Below are positions 1 to 13,200 of a stretch of DNA of 64,000 nucleotides, piece after piece. The notes under the pieces were generated by a model. The model searched no databases. It was not told the DNA's origin and was given only the letters and a program-made list of their open reading frames with translations. The DNA is taken from assembly GCA_944472135.2 (NCBI GenBank), contig OX235264.1:94374319-94438318 (forward strand), given 5' to 3'. This stretch comes from Trichobilharzia regenti (Eukaryota; Platyhelminthes; Trematoda; Strigeidida; Schistosomatidae). Numbering within the stretch: position 1 is the stretch's first letter; each line of letters begins with the position of its first letter. The position numbers and the translations under genes were made by a program.

Positions 1-257
1 CATTGTTGAAACGGAAGCGTATGCTCTATTCAACCACGTGAATATTCCTCTTAGTGAAACACTTGAAAGTTATGTGAACACGTAGCTGGTAGAAATTCGT
101 ATTCGTTTCATTTTCCAGGATGGAATGAACTATATGAACTGTCTTCGAATCCTCTGATTTCTGCTACTCTATTATAACATTTCACATGATTTCAATTCGA
201 TCGCCGTCTTTCCTTATCATTAGCCGTATCTTCGAGGAGTTGCATATATTATCATCT

Positions 258-445
258 GAATCACTTAGTGGTATACGAGCTCGCCTTTTAACTAGAAGGT
301 CCTGGGTTCGATTCCCGGTGTGTGCGTACTGATGAAGATTCCCGAACTAGTACGAAATGGTTGTCTAGTACTTCCAGGTTTTCCGATGGTTCCCTAACTC
401 ATGTCAGCTCATGATGAAATACTGTAAACCAACCAAATCCGTACA
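258..445 (+). mobile_element. tRNA-promoter retroposon with hammerhead core (Sm-alpha-like), copy 1
   Basis: A degenerate RNA polymerase III A box lies at 261-271 (TCACTTAGTGG, two mismatches to TGGYNNAGTGG). An exact B box, GGTTCGATTCC, lies at 305-315, with spacing as in a tRNA. A hammerhead core follows directly. A tRNA-type promoter fused to a hammerhead is the known organisation of the schistosome Sm-alpha satellite/SINE family, so I infer a relative of it. The anticodon arm is irregular, with five pairs around a six-base loop, so this is not a working tRNA. The outer limits are approximate because the element has been duplicated along with block A. Confidence 0.65.
322..371 (+). ncRNA. 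Hammerhead ribozyme, degenerate copy 1
   Basis: CTGATGA (329-335) and GAAA (354-357) stand at the spacing of a type I hammerhead. A GTC cleavage triplet lies at 363-365. Helix III would be two pairs closed by GGTT, and helix I pairs 322-328 with 366-371 with one bulged G. Helix II is damaged: four extra bases follow CTGATGA compared with the usual family form, and a G-to-T change at 351 removes a pair kept in the copy at 22359-22408. The base after GAAA is T rather than C. Self-cleavage is probably weak or lost. Family facts (core and helix arrangement) are established; activity here is inference. Confidence 0.55.
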
Positions 446-1663
446 AACCAACACTTGAATCACTTTTCTTAGGAATGGATACAATAATGAATTCTTATCA
501 TATTCCTACTTGTTTCGAAACCGTAAAATGTATGAAAGACAGGTTCAATACATTCTCTCGACAGCTGTTCCAACCCTGCATAACCTGAAACACATCCGAA
601 GCACAGCAACAAAGTTACCTGAGATCACTCGAACTTGGAACAACTTTCACTGAGTCTACAGTAATCAGACAGTATACTTGGAAACATGGACACTTTATTA
701 AATGACAATGCCAGCAGTTACAAGGTGAAGAAGCTATCCTCTAAAGCCTGAATTGAAGAATGGGGAAGGAAATGCGTTGAGCTAAAACGAATGGGTGTTA
801 TACTGAATTCCGAACAAACAGATAGGAACTTGAAAATGTGAAATGTATATCTCCATTTAAACGTGCTGCTTATTCACAGAAAGCAAAGCGTCAAGTGACA
901 ACATTTTTGCAGTCAAAGACGTGAACTCACTCTGACGTGAATTAAAAGAAAATAACAGGAATGTATATATATTGCGTTATATTGTCGAAACTGTCTCACT
1001 GTATATCAAACATTCCAGGAATGTCGGTCGTATATTTTCAACCTTGAGAAATATATGTTTACAAGTATGTGTAATGTGCATATTGGAATTAGATTTCGCG
1101 TTCGAGGTGAGGGTTGTTGTTGCTAAGCACAAAAGAGGACAGATATTTTTGTGTCATATTAGTTAAAGTTTCGAAAACGTGGTTCCGATTTTCATTTTAG
1201 CGATCCTGGTGGCTTGTGTCCATGATGGTATTCTCACGAATGTATTTCTGTGACTTCACATATGTATCTGGCATTGTGATCTTGTCTTCATAACTTTCAA
1301 TCAGTGTATCTATTCAGCCAGTCTCCATAGTGAGAAGTGTCACGTTTAGAGACTACACTTGAATTCTCTCCAATATGCACAACAAAACAAGTATTTTCAT
1401 AGTAAATTTTTATAGATATAGTCAATAAACTGAAAACATGCGTATTCATTAACCTAGTAGCCGTACTGGAGGTATGGAAAATTCTGAATACACAATCTAC
1501 AACATCGAAGAAAATACTTTCTACTATCAACTTCCAGCTGTCCGTGATAGGTCAGACCTTGTCTTGCTTCTTCGAATTTCTAACGATGGCTGAACAAGTT
1601 TCGTTCTATTACGCATTCACACTGACTCAGTGTTTTCCCATGCATGACTCCGAGATAATTTTG

Positions 1664-2054
1664 TTCAGTGTTTCCGACACCATGCTGGTGACATTGGTGA
1701 AGATGTGTGTGGTTAGTAGACCTGAAGAATTAAATAACTCGAAATGCATTTTGAAATGCGCTACATAAAACTGACGAAATTATATTGAAGCTTACAACAT
1801 GTAAGTAAAATAAAAGTCTGTATAGGATGGAAAGACTCATCGCGTGATTTGTGATAAAAAATTCCGTTTGGTACCTACCTTGTCCCGGAAGATCAGATGT
1901 CGAGAGTGGAAAGAAAGGCAGAGAGCCAATAACTGCAGATACGAAGCATCCATGCGTCTGTCACACAACAAATATGCAGAAGAAAAATGCGACAGCATCC
2001 AGTAAACTGAGAGGTGGCCACTGAGTGAGACTTTCAACCAATCAATTCCTTTGC
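1664..2054. other. Segment present only in block A copy 1
   Basis: About 381 bases here are missing from block A copy 2, where the flanks meet through a 10-base filler at 23701-23710. The segment continues a frame (from 1544) that resembles, in a diverged way, the minus-strand sequence at 17690-17856 in block F. This suggests copy 1 keeps the ancestral state and copy 2 has a deletion. The shared translated pieces include a MHDS motif and an LVT motif. I do not recognise the product and do not regard it as a gene. Confidence 0.6.
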
Positions 2055-3293
2055 ACTTGAATTGGATACAATCGAAAAGTGCACTTGGAGGTGATATGGG
2101 AAGCGTACTGAGTCGAGGAATTAAGCAACTCTATGTCATATCTCCTCTTTTCTTCACCAACCTGAGCAAATATGTCAGTCAACACATTTGAATATGCTCC
2201 ATTTCACTGTCGTCGAAAGAAAACTCAATGACTAGTTTGGTTCCTTAAGTCATTCACTAGTTTATTGAAACGGTTCTGTGAGGACTGTGTTTCGTTTGGA
2301 GTGGTGCAAGTACTCGCCTCACGAATAATTATAGTGCACACACAAGAACACACAGTGATGACTGAAACTGTAAGTAAGCTCAGGATGAGGGATTCATTCT
2401 CTGAACACTGAAATGAGCAATGAGGAGAGAAAGTCAGAGAGTCAAAATGTGTGGAGAGTTACCTCATCGTCATGAATTACGAGTAAAGATAAAATCAGTG
2501 AAATATTATATGAACAACTCAACTGAACAACTCATCGATTCACAGAGACAATACTGCCCACTGACGGAATTCACAAATACTAATTATCATCAGATTATCA
2601 GGTGTGTTGAGACAGGCTGACCTGATGACATTACTGAAAATCACTCAAACTCTACTGTCTCACAAACATAAAACGAATGATATGAGTTAATTAGTGTTAT
2701 CACTGAGAAATTTGTGGTATCATTATAGTGCCGCTCATTCCTTTTATTTCGTTTTTACCTTTTAGAATGGTTTTAAGATGGTTGTTCAGAGAAGCCGATC
2801 ACAGTCATTAGTCTGGATGTTGTAGCGAAGTGATTGCGTTTCTGGCATCAAATACACATTTGGTATTAAGAAGTAAGTGAGTCAGCCTCTGTGTCAAGTA
2901 ACTGCTGATGTGTGTATTACCCTCCAGTAGAGTGTTGCACGTGCACTTAGATATCGGTGCTCATCAGTGAACATATTGGTGAAGCCACTCATCACTCATA
3001 TGCATTGAGGAGGTCTTATGCACATCAACCATCATTTGAGTCTAGTAATGGTTCGATTTCTTTATTGATAATCACGTATGTTTGTTGTTCGACTGAACAA
3101 ATCATACCTGTATTATTCTCTTTGTTGTCTTACCAACAATCAGAGTTTTCCGTTCACTGTGGATTGGCGTGTGTAGCCAGATATCCTTCACAACAAACGA
3201 TGGTGAATTTAAGTCAGCTTTGATGGATATCGATAGGAGTGGGAAGTTCCGGACGAATCCAAATGATTCGAATCCTATTCTCTACGCATTGAC

Positions 3294-3330
3294 AAAGATG
3301 ATTGCAGCGAAACGTCGTGTAGTGAGCGAA
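3294..3330 (+). other. PLE-terminus-like motif in block A copy 1
   Basis: The sequence GATGATTGCAGCGAAACGTC is identical to the one that follows the 3' end of the plus-strand PLE at 57805 and to 24966-25002. GATGA and GAAAC at short spacing resemble the minimal hammerheads reported in PLE terminal repeats. However, the first two bases of the CTGATGA core are AA here and helix II would be almost absent. I read it as a PLE-derived remnant, not an active ribozyme. Confidence 0.4.
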
Positions 3331-4544
3331 TACTTTCTAATTTTCATTACATGGAATCGAAGTACTTTACTTGTTATCCAAACATATCTTATAGTTCCTC
3401 ATTTCCATTTATCTATGTGTCATGATATTTTGGAGTAGCCTCAAGGAAATAATAAAGCGTAATCTGACCAAAACTTTTATCATAACTGGCGCATTCCTTG
3501 TTATCACAAAGTTTAACACATACTTGTGTCTAGCATTTTTCAACTTTGATTGATACATATTTGCATCTTCATACATGAAAGAGACTGTGAAACAGTTTCG
3601 ACGAATTCATTCGAATTAGTCACGTTCCTTTTTCTGCAGTCACCTGACGGGGTATGTACACGTCTCCTTGATAGAATTGCATCAGTGAAAAACATCGTTT
3701 ATGTGAATCGACGAGGAATACAGACAATATGCATATCGCAAATTATTTTGGTGTCCTCGCCTGAGATACAATTTTTCTATGACAACAAACTCCGAGCATC
3801 CATCTAATCTTGTTTCCCCATGTCGTCTCTCACTTCCCTTTTCCGAGTTAGCAGGATGGATGTCGTCCATTTGAATTGCTGAATGCATTGAGGACAATTC
3901 ATTGATGAGAACAAGTCCATGTCATTCTGTTCCCTTGATTTATCATAAACCATGAGATTGTCGGTATTAAGATTTTGGGTTTTGGGTGGAATATTGTGTT
4001 GTCAGAAGTCTACCTTAGCTGGCTCTACGATTCACCGCTACTGTCGATTCACCTTAATCATCACATGACATCTGCTATCACCCTTCGACTCAAGAAATGA
4101 AAATCCTAATGTAATAATAATTTAACTTGAAGATCACGTGGAACCAAAAATGAGTGCCACGTTTACGAAAATAAGTTACCGCTTCATCACAGAATTCTGT
4201 TTCAGACATATTAGGAGAGCAGATATTCCAGCAATATTCCCCTCTCAATCGTGTTTCCTTCATTCCGTTAGCCATTTTTCAGGTGTGGTGGGACCACGTT
4301 TCCGCAGACATCTGTTACACGTAAATGAAAATATGTTCAGATTAAGATTTAGCAGTTCCTGGAGGTCTAGTAAAAATTCAATCACACATGCATAAACAAA
4401 ATAAACAATTTTAAGATGTGTTTGGATAACAAGTGAAGTGCTTGTTATCTGTGTAATGATAATCATATATCGATTGACTTTTATGCAAACGTCGAGCAGT
4501 TCGCTTATTTCGTCTCTTATTCCGCAATTCCATGTTAATCATTA

Positions 4545-4760
4545 CAGCAAAATCTCAATGGAATCTACGAGCGAGAGGAAAGATGACACGAATTTGACAA
4601 AAATGTTCACATCTACCGTTGTATCAGTGAACTGAGAAGTATTCTTGTGTTCATGCACAGTCCATCTATCATGCATGCCATCAAGCTTGTCTTTGATTAA
4701 ACTTTGACGGAAATAACCTAGTTCTTCATGACTACTAACTGATTTATCGGTTGAAAAGTT
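4545..4760 (-). repeat. EELGYF-frame module in unit B copy 1
   Basis: About 215 bases, minus strand. The translation carries KSVSSHEELGYF, then DKLDGMHDRWTVHEH, then DVNI. The same frame is open in diverged copies at 18709-18925 (plus) and 59068-59260 (minus). Near-identical copies lie at 10367-10582 and 26234-26449, and shorter pieces are listed in the findings. Against 18709-18925 there are no indels, but amino-acid-changing differences greatly outnumber silent ones. This fits neutral drift of a repeat better than a conserved protein. Confidence 0.6.
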
Positions 4761-6422
4761 TTTGTGTCGGCTGTACATACAGGTATGATCAGTGGTGACA
4801 ATCGTCAGCGTGATTGTTGCCTTATTATAAACTCCACTAAACACCAGAACACTACATTGCATTGTACAATCTCATTCGTCATTGTATTCCGGAAATTTTT
4901 GTGGAATGTTGATGTTTTAGGTATGTCTGCAATATCCTTGGAGATCAGTGTGGATTTTCTCCGTCCTCTAGGGAAATACTCACGCAATATTTCTCTCACC
5001 TTATTCCTGAATAGGCGGTGTGGGGACTCAATCCACGTGTACTGAAATTGCCTCAAATCAATTCCATCGCGGACTGAATATATTGCGATAGACTATCTCA
5101 CTGTCATGCAGTCATATTTACTGATGGCGATTAAAGCACATTTTATTACTTATAATCGTTGCACATAACACTGTCAGACTTTATCAAGCGATTCACAGTC
5201 GAATGATATTCCACCGCAGTGTAGAATTTCTATTCTTTAATCAATGTCAAATATAGTCCTTCTTTACTACGCTGACATGGACAGATTTTGAATCACTTTA
5301 TTCGGAAATTATGAAAACCTAAGAAGACAGTGTGACACACTGCGAAAGAACACTTTTGAATGATTGATTTTTCTATTCTCCTTTTTGTTTTATTCGAACA
5401 CATAACCCTATAATTATTTTGTACAGTTGATGCAAATATTCTTGATTCAGACACGAAAAGGCGTTGTGAGGACTCAATCCACGTGTACAGAAATTAGCTC
5501 AAAGTTATTCCACTGAGGTCACTAATAAACTCCTACAGTGTTATGCAGCAATATTCACCAGAGAAGATGCGAATGCATAACATCTAGAAAACAACCTCAC
5601 AGTATATAGTCGATTTTATATAAAAACATATACAAATATTTATGGAATTAATGACAGTTATGTGATTATGAGTGCGATGCAGTGTGATAATGCTATAGAA
5701 TGGGGAATTTCAGGTATATACATGAACAAATAGCCTGAGAATAATTCTCAATATTCATTCTCAAAAGGGCTCCATGAATTCAGATCTGATTGGAAGCTTA
5801 ATTCTTGAATTCACAGTATGAACACATCAGTGACGATGATAAATATCGCTGATTGCATTCAAGTACACACCTCCGGTAAAATATAATCTAAACAATGTGA
5901 CAATGATGGGTTCAGTAGCAAGAAGTGCGAAATCCTGGAGAAAACAGTTCACTGAGGTTTGTGATCCATTCCACATTATTCAAAAAACACTCCAATTTTC
6001 AGATTCACACCTCGGGGCAAGTATCTTTGTTTCAAACACACAGGTGGTCAGCCACCGAATACGCGGTAATGACTATCATTCCTACCAGTATTATTTCATA
6101 GTAATAATTCCGTTCACTAATATTTGAAATGTACTAGGTAGTGGAATAATGTCAGGAAGCATAGTTTACATGATGTGATACAAGTGATCCAAGAATTATT
6201 TGAATTTGTCGAAAACGCGCGTATCACGGTTGCCCACAGGGAAGTCTATTCCTGAAAGCATCGACACACCGATTGCACGACAAATGAACTTAACAGAGAG
6301 CCGTATAATCAGGGAAACATCATTGTTCAAAACGTCCTCAACTCGATGTGAGCGTGTGTCACCACTATCTAACTGACAGATGTTTCAGATGCTGTCGTTG
6401 TGTGTGACGACGAAAATTGTTG

Positions 6423-6462
6423 ACCAATTGTAGTAAGTCTTTCCATCTCACTTACAATTGGT
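6423..6462. repeat. Short inverted repeat in the TG-rich module
   Basis: ACCAATTGTA and TACAATTGGT face each other around a loop that itself contains GTAAGT and ACTTA. This gives a 12-13 bp stem with a three-base bulge. The same hairpin is found at 12245-12284 and in the arms of the unit C palindromes. Some copies there have a point change that breaks one pair. Confidence 0.6.
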
Positions 6463-9400
6463 GGGAAGGCAGGTGACTTGATTGATGTGATTGAAACTTC
6501 ACAGCTGTGGTGATTGGCTTCACTAGTCTCCACTCCTCTCAATACACACACACATGCATGTCACATGTGTCTCCCTGTCTCATATGATATGTCATCATGA
6601 CTGAGTGTGTCTGTGTGTATGCTCAGCAAACTACTGTATAAATACGGTGGAGTGACGATGATCGTGTATAGAAGTGTGAACATCAGTCTCGAGTCCATTG
6701 AGAATGCAGTCGAAGTGTCTACGAAATAGATTTGTCATCGGTGTCGTCATCTTCGTCATCCAATTGATCACAGTGTTTGCTGCTGTCGCACACGATACAC
6801 TCGCGATTGATAAACGTGAGTGATTCAAGCTCAGCTAGCTGACTGAGTGGTGGGAATTCAAGTGACTTGATTGTGTGATTGAAACTGCACAGTTCACTAG
6901 TCTCCATTCCTTTCAATACACACCGTACACACACACGCATGCCACATGTGTTTCCCTGTCTCAGCCACCTAGATGACTGAGTGTTTATGATATGAATTGA
7001 CTGTGTGTGAAATGCTCTCAATGTCTATTGTGTCTTCCATTTTCCCACTAGGTGAGAAGGAGCCGTTTCGATATGGGAGGTAGTCAGTGCACCTGAGGTT
7101 TTCCACACCCGTGTTTGTATTGCATGGAGTCCGAAGGATTTGAACATTGTTTGTGATTGCATTATATTCTGAAATATAATAATAAACATATTCGTCTATT
7201 CACCTTGTTTTGCAAATCGATTTCTTTTCGCATGTATTTGGTTGACAAGTAGTGGATGTGAATATTCAGTGATATGATACAGTAGTGGTTATATATCCTC
7301 GACCGTCGATGTAGTGTCTCAGTGACAAGTGTGATTTTTCACGCCTTAGATATGTTGTGCTATTTGGCAGTGTGAAATCGAAGCGAGATTTGAAATCTGT
7401 GGCTTTTGTGTGCTCGTCTGGATGCATATCAGAAGATTATTCAGCTTGACGGAAATTGCACATTTGCAAAAATTATTCGATTCGGTTAATTTCTGCGTAA
7501 CAGTGCGACTAAGTCGACTGAAAATGACCGTGTTCTACGAGCGAAATCGACTCGATTCCTCAATGAGATCTCATGTGTCGCATCATCTCAGTTAGCGTAT
7601 ATTGAGTTCTCTCGACTGCTTGGAATGAGAACTTGTTGTAAAGTCGCGTCGCCTGTGTCATGTTCACTTGTTGTTGTTGGCAGCAACACATGCTTGAACA
7701 CATGCATGATAGATGGAGTGTGCATGAACACAAGGATACTTCCCAGTTCACTGACATAAATAGAGTTGTGAACATTTCTTGATTGCAATCCGATTCCTGA
7801 GTGTTAAAGTAGGAGTCCTTATTGCAATCTCTTTGATTGTGCTACAACAGAAGACAAGAGCCAGGCATCATATCGTGTATTGAGGAAATCAACACTTATT
7901 TATAGATTTTTATATACATCATAGGGGATTATTGTCAGCAGAAAAATACAGACTTCCATTGGTTGTTTCGCACTGAAAGTTAATATTTCATCTATTGGTG
8001 GCTGTTTCTTGAATGACAGATCATTTATATGTTAACTGTATTCGCGTACGCAAAGTCTGGCGTGGCTAGTTGCTGAATCGGTCTTTGTTCATATTTTTCT
8101 CGCGACCAATATTGGGGACGGAAACATCGACTGTCCACCAGTTTTCCTAACAACCAGCTCTTACCATAGAAGGTTTGATCGAAACTTATATATTATTCTG
8201 AAAGATTTTTCGAATGGCACTGAAAGTCCTGAATTGACCAAATGTTCTGTCACTGAACTATATACTTGTTTTTGTTCTTTTTTCATTGGCTAGGCTGAAT
8301 GGTGTTTACGAGCGCGTTTTCCAAGTTGGCGTATGATGCAGCCTATGTACTCAGCCCCGGAAATGTGAGAATACCGGAATATGCATTCTGACGTTTTCCA
8401 ACGTGACAGCGTGTGCTTCACATTCCGTCTGAACAGTTTCTTCCGGAAACGTCAGTCGTAGGCTAAGAAATCATTCTTGGACTTTTCCACGCATTTATCA
8501 TAAATACGCGAATGTATAGACTAGTTGATGGCTTCATCGAAAAGAAAATTTTCGCTACACTTGTCCTAATATTATTCCCCATGACTAGAAAAATATTGCA
8601 TTCTGAACCATGGGATGATACTGCAGATTTCCACAGTTGGATCTCTGCTATGACGATCTATGCCTCCTTTGAAAGTCATTTTTTATCTTCACAGTGATAT
8701 GTTCACTCTCGCTGCACCTGGCATCGGTTTTCCCAGAAGTTTGATAATGTTGACTCCTATTTCAGTGCGATTTACATGGATGAAATAGAATTACATCGTT
8801 TCTTGATCATCAACTCAATTATCGACCAGAACACACACATATCATGATCTAAATGATTTTGCTAGAGACAGGAAAGCATAATGGATGATTGTCTTCTCCT
8901 TACGCAATTCGTTTCTCGAATAACCACAAACTTCAAATTCCCCTTCACATCATCCGAAACATGTTTCCATGAGATGAATACTTTACCAGTTGCCACTCAT
9001 TTGGGCTCCACTCAAAGACCTGATGTATCAAGTCATTCATTCGAAGGTCTGACCACCAACGTAATTCCAATCAGTCTGTATTTCCCTCTGCATACTGTTT
9101 AGGCGAATGAACTCGCTGACTGTCTCTAGTGTCACCTGAACCACTGAAGAATCTTGTAATGATTCTTCTCATAATAATATGATGAAATATGCATGTCAAA
9201 CTATCAGAGAAATTGAGAAACCTCCATAATATTTCCGTGTTCACTTTCAAAGCACAGAGAATTTATCCGAGTTCATGTGGTAGTGTCATGGACTTCATCG
9301 TCTCACGGCACATGACACCAAGACAGAATTGATGGTAATTGCTCACGACTGACGATTACCGTCAATAAGTATCATTGAGTTCATGCTACTTTGGTGTCGA

Positions 9401-10250
9401 CAGTCACGGAATTTTCCTTATTCAGAGTAACTCGACTTAACTGATGTCGAACTTCTCTTTGCAGTGACAGTAGAAGTGTCTTAATATCTCTGAGAACTAC
9501 TAGTGAAATCTGCTTAAAGTGTTCATAAACATTCAAGGAGTTAATGGAAAGTGGTCATCACTGCATTCCGAGTGAAATGGGATTCTGATTACTGCTTACA
9601 ATGACTGATGTCCACTACTAATTTCATAATCACACTGGTAAATCCGACGTTGCCTCAGTAATCATATGACGATGTCATTCATAATTCGACCATTATGCTC
9701 AACATGCAGTTTCATTTCAGAAGTGAGTTATGTGCCTATTCAAATTCAGAAATCTAGAAGCGTAGTTGATGGCAGGAAGACAACCAACAGCACAAAATGA
9801 CGATAAAAGTAACAGAAAATTACCTCCCATCCAACGCATATAAAACCTCTTCTTCGAATTGAGCTAATTACTATGGCATTCAGATTCAACCGTCTACCTC
9901 CTAATTATCTCACATTCAAACTGCTTTGGACACTTTCATGTATGCCTCTAAGCATATGCTTAATTTCATTTTTATACCTAACTCTGTCATCCTTTGAGGC
10001 ATCACATCCTTAGCAACATCACACTCTCCGCATGAAATTGATGATTATCTGAGTTAAGTGTCATTATCGAGAGAACATTTAAATGGTTTCAGGCATGTCT
10101 ATGCCGCCAATCTAAAACTCAAGTGAAACCTACAAAACTCAGATGGATTTCAGATCACGCTCCGATTTCTACCTGCCAACCAGCAAAACATATCGAAAAC
10201 ACGTGGAATCACGCTTGTAATTGAGATACTACATCGACGGTCGAGTATAT

Positions 10251-13200
10251 ACAAGTGAAGTGCTTGTTATCTGTGTAATGATAATCATATATCGATTGAC
10301 TTTTATGCAAACGTCGAGCAGTTCGCTTATTTCGTCTCTTATTCCGCAATTCCATGTTAATCATTACAGCAAAATCTCAATGGAATCTACCAGCGAGAGG
10401 AAAGATGACACGAATTTGACAAAAATGTTCACATCTACCGTTGTATCAGTGAACTGAGAAGTATTCTTGTGTTCATGCACAGTCCATCTATCATGCATGC
10501 CATCAAGCTTGTCTTTGATTAAACTTTGACGGAAATAACCTAGTTCTTCATGACTACTAACTGATTTATCGGTTGAAAAGTTTTTGTGTCGGCTGTACAT
10601 ACAGGTATGATCAGTGGTGACAATCGTCAGCGTGATTGTTGCCTTATTATAAACTCCACTAAACACCAGAACACTACATTGCATTGTACAATCTCATTCG
10701 TCATTGTATTCCGGAAATTTTTGTGGAATGTTGATGTTTTAGGTATGTCTGCAATATCCTTGGAGATCAGTATGGATTTTCTCCGTCCTCTAGGGAAATA
10801 CTCACGCAATATTTCTCTCACCTTATTCCTGAATAGGCGGTGTGGGGACTCAATCCACGTGTACTGAAATTGCCTCAAATCAATTCCATCGCGGACTGAA
10901 TATATTGCGATAGACTATCTCACTGTCATGCAGTAATATTTACTGATGGCGATTAAAGCACATTTTATTACTTATAATCGTTGCACATAACACTGTCAGA
11001 CTTTATCAAGCGATTCACAGTCGAATGATATTCCACCGCAGTGTAGAATTTCTATTCTTTAATCAATGTCAAATATAGTCCTTCTTTACTACGCTGACAT
11101 GGACAGATTTTGAATCACTTTATTCGGAAATTATGAAAACCTAAGAAGACAGTGTGACACACTGCGAAAGAACACTTTTGAATGATTGATTTTTCTATTC
11201 TCCTTTTTGTTTTATTCGAACACATAACCCTATAATTATTTTGTACAGTTGATGCAAATATTCTTGATTCAGACAAGAAAAGGCGTTGTGAGGACTCAAT
11301 CCACGTGTACAGAAATTAGCTCAAAGTTATTCCACTGAGGTCACTAATAAACTCCTACAGTGTTATGCAGCAATATTCACCAGAGAAGATGCGAATGCAT
11401 AACATCTAGAAAACAACCTCACAGTATATAGTCGATTTTATATAAAAACATATACAAATATTTATGGAATTAATGTCAGTTATGTGATTATGAGCGCGAT
11501 GCAGTGTGATAATGCTATAGATTGGGGAATTTCAGGTATATACATGAACAAATAGCCTGAGAATAATTCTCAATATTCATTCTCAAAAGGGCTCCATGAA
11601 TTCAGATCTGATTGGAAGCTTAATTCTTGAATTCACAGTATGAACACATCAGTGACGATGATAAATATCGCTGATTGCATTCAAGTACACACCTCCGGTA
11701 AAATATAATCTAAACAATGTGACAATGATGGGTTCAGTAGCAAGAAGTGCGAAATCCTGGAGAAAACAGTTCACTGAGATTTGTGATCCATTCCACATTA
11801 TTCAAAAAACACTCCAATTTTCAGATTCACACCTCGGGGCAAGTATCTTTGTTTCAAACACACAGGTGGTCAGCCACCGAATACGCGGTAATGACTATCA
11901 TTCCTACCAGTATTATTTCATAGTAATAATTCCGTTCACTAATATTTGAAATGTACTAGGTAGTGGAATAATGTCAGGAAGCATAGTTTACATGATGTGA
12001 TACAAGTGATCCAAGAATTATTTGAATTTGTCGAAAACGCGCGTATCACGGTTGCCCACAGGGAAGTCTATTCCTGAAAGCATCGACACACCGATTGCAC
12101 GACAAATGAACTTAACAGAGAGCCGTATAATCAGGGAAACATCATTGTTCAAAACGTCCTCAACTCGATGTGAGCGTGTGTCACCACTATCTAACTGACA
12201 GATGTTTCAGATGCTGTCGTTGTGTGTGACGACGAAAATTGTTGACCAATTGTAGTAAGTCTTTCGATCTCACTTACAATTGGTGGGAAGGCAGGTGACT
12301 TGATTGGTGTGATTGAAACTGCACAGCTGTGGTGATTGGCTTCACTAGTCTCCACTCCTCTCAATACACACACACATGCATGCCACATGTGTCTCCCTGT
12401 CTCATATGATATGTCATCAGGACTGAGTGTGTCTGTGTGTGCTCAGCAAACTACTGTATAAATACGGTGGAGTGACGATGATCGTGTATAGAAGTGTGAA
12501 CATCAGTCTCGAGTCCATTGAGAATGCAGTCGAAGTGTCTACGAAATAGATTTGTCATCGGTGTCGTCATCTTCGTCATCCAATTGATCACAGTGTTTGC
12601 TGCTGTCGCACACGATACACTCGCGATTGATAAACGTGAGTGATTCAAGCTCAGCTAGCTGACTGAGTGTTTGTGATATGAATTGACTGTGTGTGTGAAA
12701 TGCTCTCAATGTCTTTTGTGTCTTCCATTTTCCCACTAGGTGAGAAGGAGCCGTTTCGATATGGGAGGTAGTCAGTGCACCTGAGGTTTTCCAAACCCGT
12801 GTTTGTATTGCATGCTGTCCGAAGGATTTGAACATTGATTGTGATTACTTTATATTCTGAAATATAATAATAAACATATTCGTCTATTCACCTTGTTTTG
12901 CAAATCGATTTCTTTTCGCATGTATTTTTTGACAAGTAGTGGATGTGAATATTCAGTGGTATGATACAGTAGTGGTTATATATCCTCGACAGTAGATGTA
13001 GTGTCTCAGTGACAAGTGTGATTTTTCACGCCTTAGATATGTTGTGCTATTTGGCAGTGTGAAATCGAAGCGAGATTTGAAATCTGTGGCTTTTGTGTGC
13101 TCGTCTGGATGCATATCAGAAGATTATTCAGCTTGACGGAAATTGCACATTTGCAAAAATTATTCGATTCGGTTAATTTCTGCGTAACAGTGCGACTAAG

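Larger units (their letters stand above)
1..4428 (+). repeat. Block A, copy 1 (long direct repeat)
   Basis: The window opens inside this repeat. It matches 21909-26117 in the same orientation almost base for base: position 972 corresponds to 23009 and position 4138 to 25825. The offset between copies changes where one has gained or lost sequence. Copy 2 has about 128 extra bases near 22048-22175, and copy 1 has about 381 extra bases at 1664-2054. The block holds a tRNA-promoter/hammerhead retroposon near its left end, a PLE-terminus-like motif at 3294-3330, and only short frames without coding support. A third copy of its right part lies at 57805-59275. I recognise no host gene in it. Confidence 0.85.
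4429..10250 (+). repeat. Unit B, tandem copy 1 (5.82 kb)
   Basis: Direct tandem repeat with 10251-15929. The offset is 5822 up to about 6840. It drops to 5687 beyond that, because copy 1 has about 133 extra bases at 6841-6973. Order of modules: a reverse copy of the recurring EELGYF-frame module (4545-4760), an AT-rich stretch with diverged ~110-bp sub-repeats (5000-5600), a TG-rich stretch (6360-7150), a reverse-oriented R module (7200-7390), a plus-oriented R-adjacent module (7400-7780), a module shared with unit C (7850-9900), and a diverged R module ending in ATACTACATCGACGGTCGAG at the junction. No frame is supported as a gene. Confidence 0.88.

Noticed and set aside
2617..2646. CTGATGA followed at short distance by GAAA, resembling a hammerhead core (also about 24279, and mirrored near 16983).
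   Set aside because: No helix II can form between the two motifs, and CTGATGA is itself part of an ATCAGGT/ACCTGAT stem. It is probably chance.
8881..9102. A 73-codon ATG-started frame found intact in seven copies (also 14568, 30155, 34823, 40858, 46890, 63396).
   Set aside because: All copies are recent duplicates with one or two differences in total, so conservation is not informative. I see no signal peptide, domain or codon signature.
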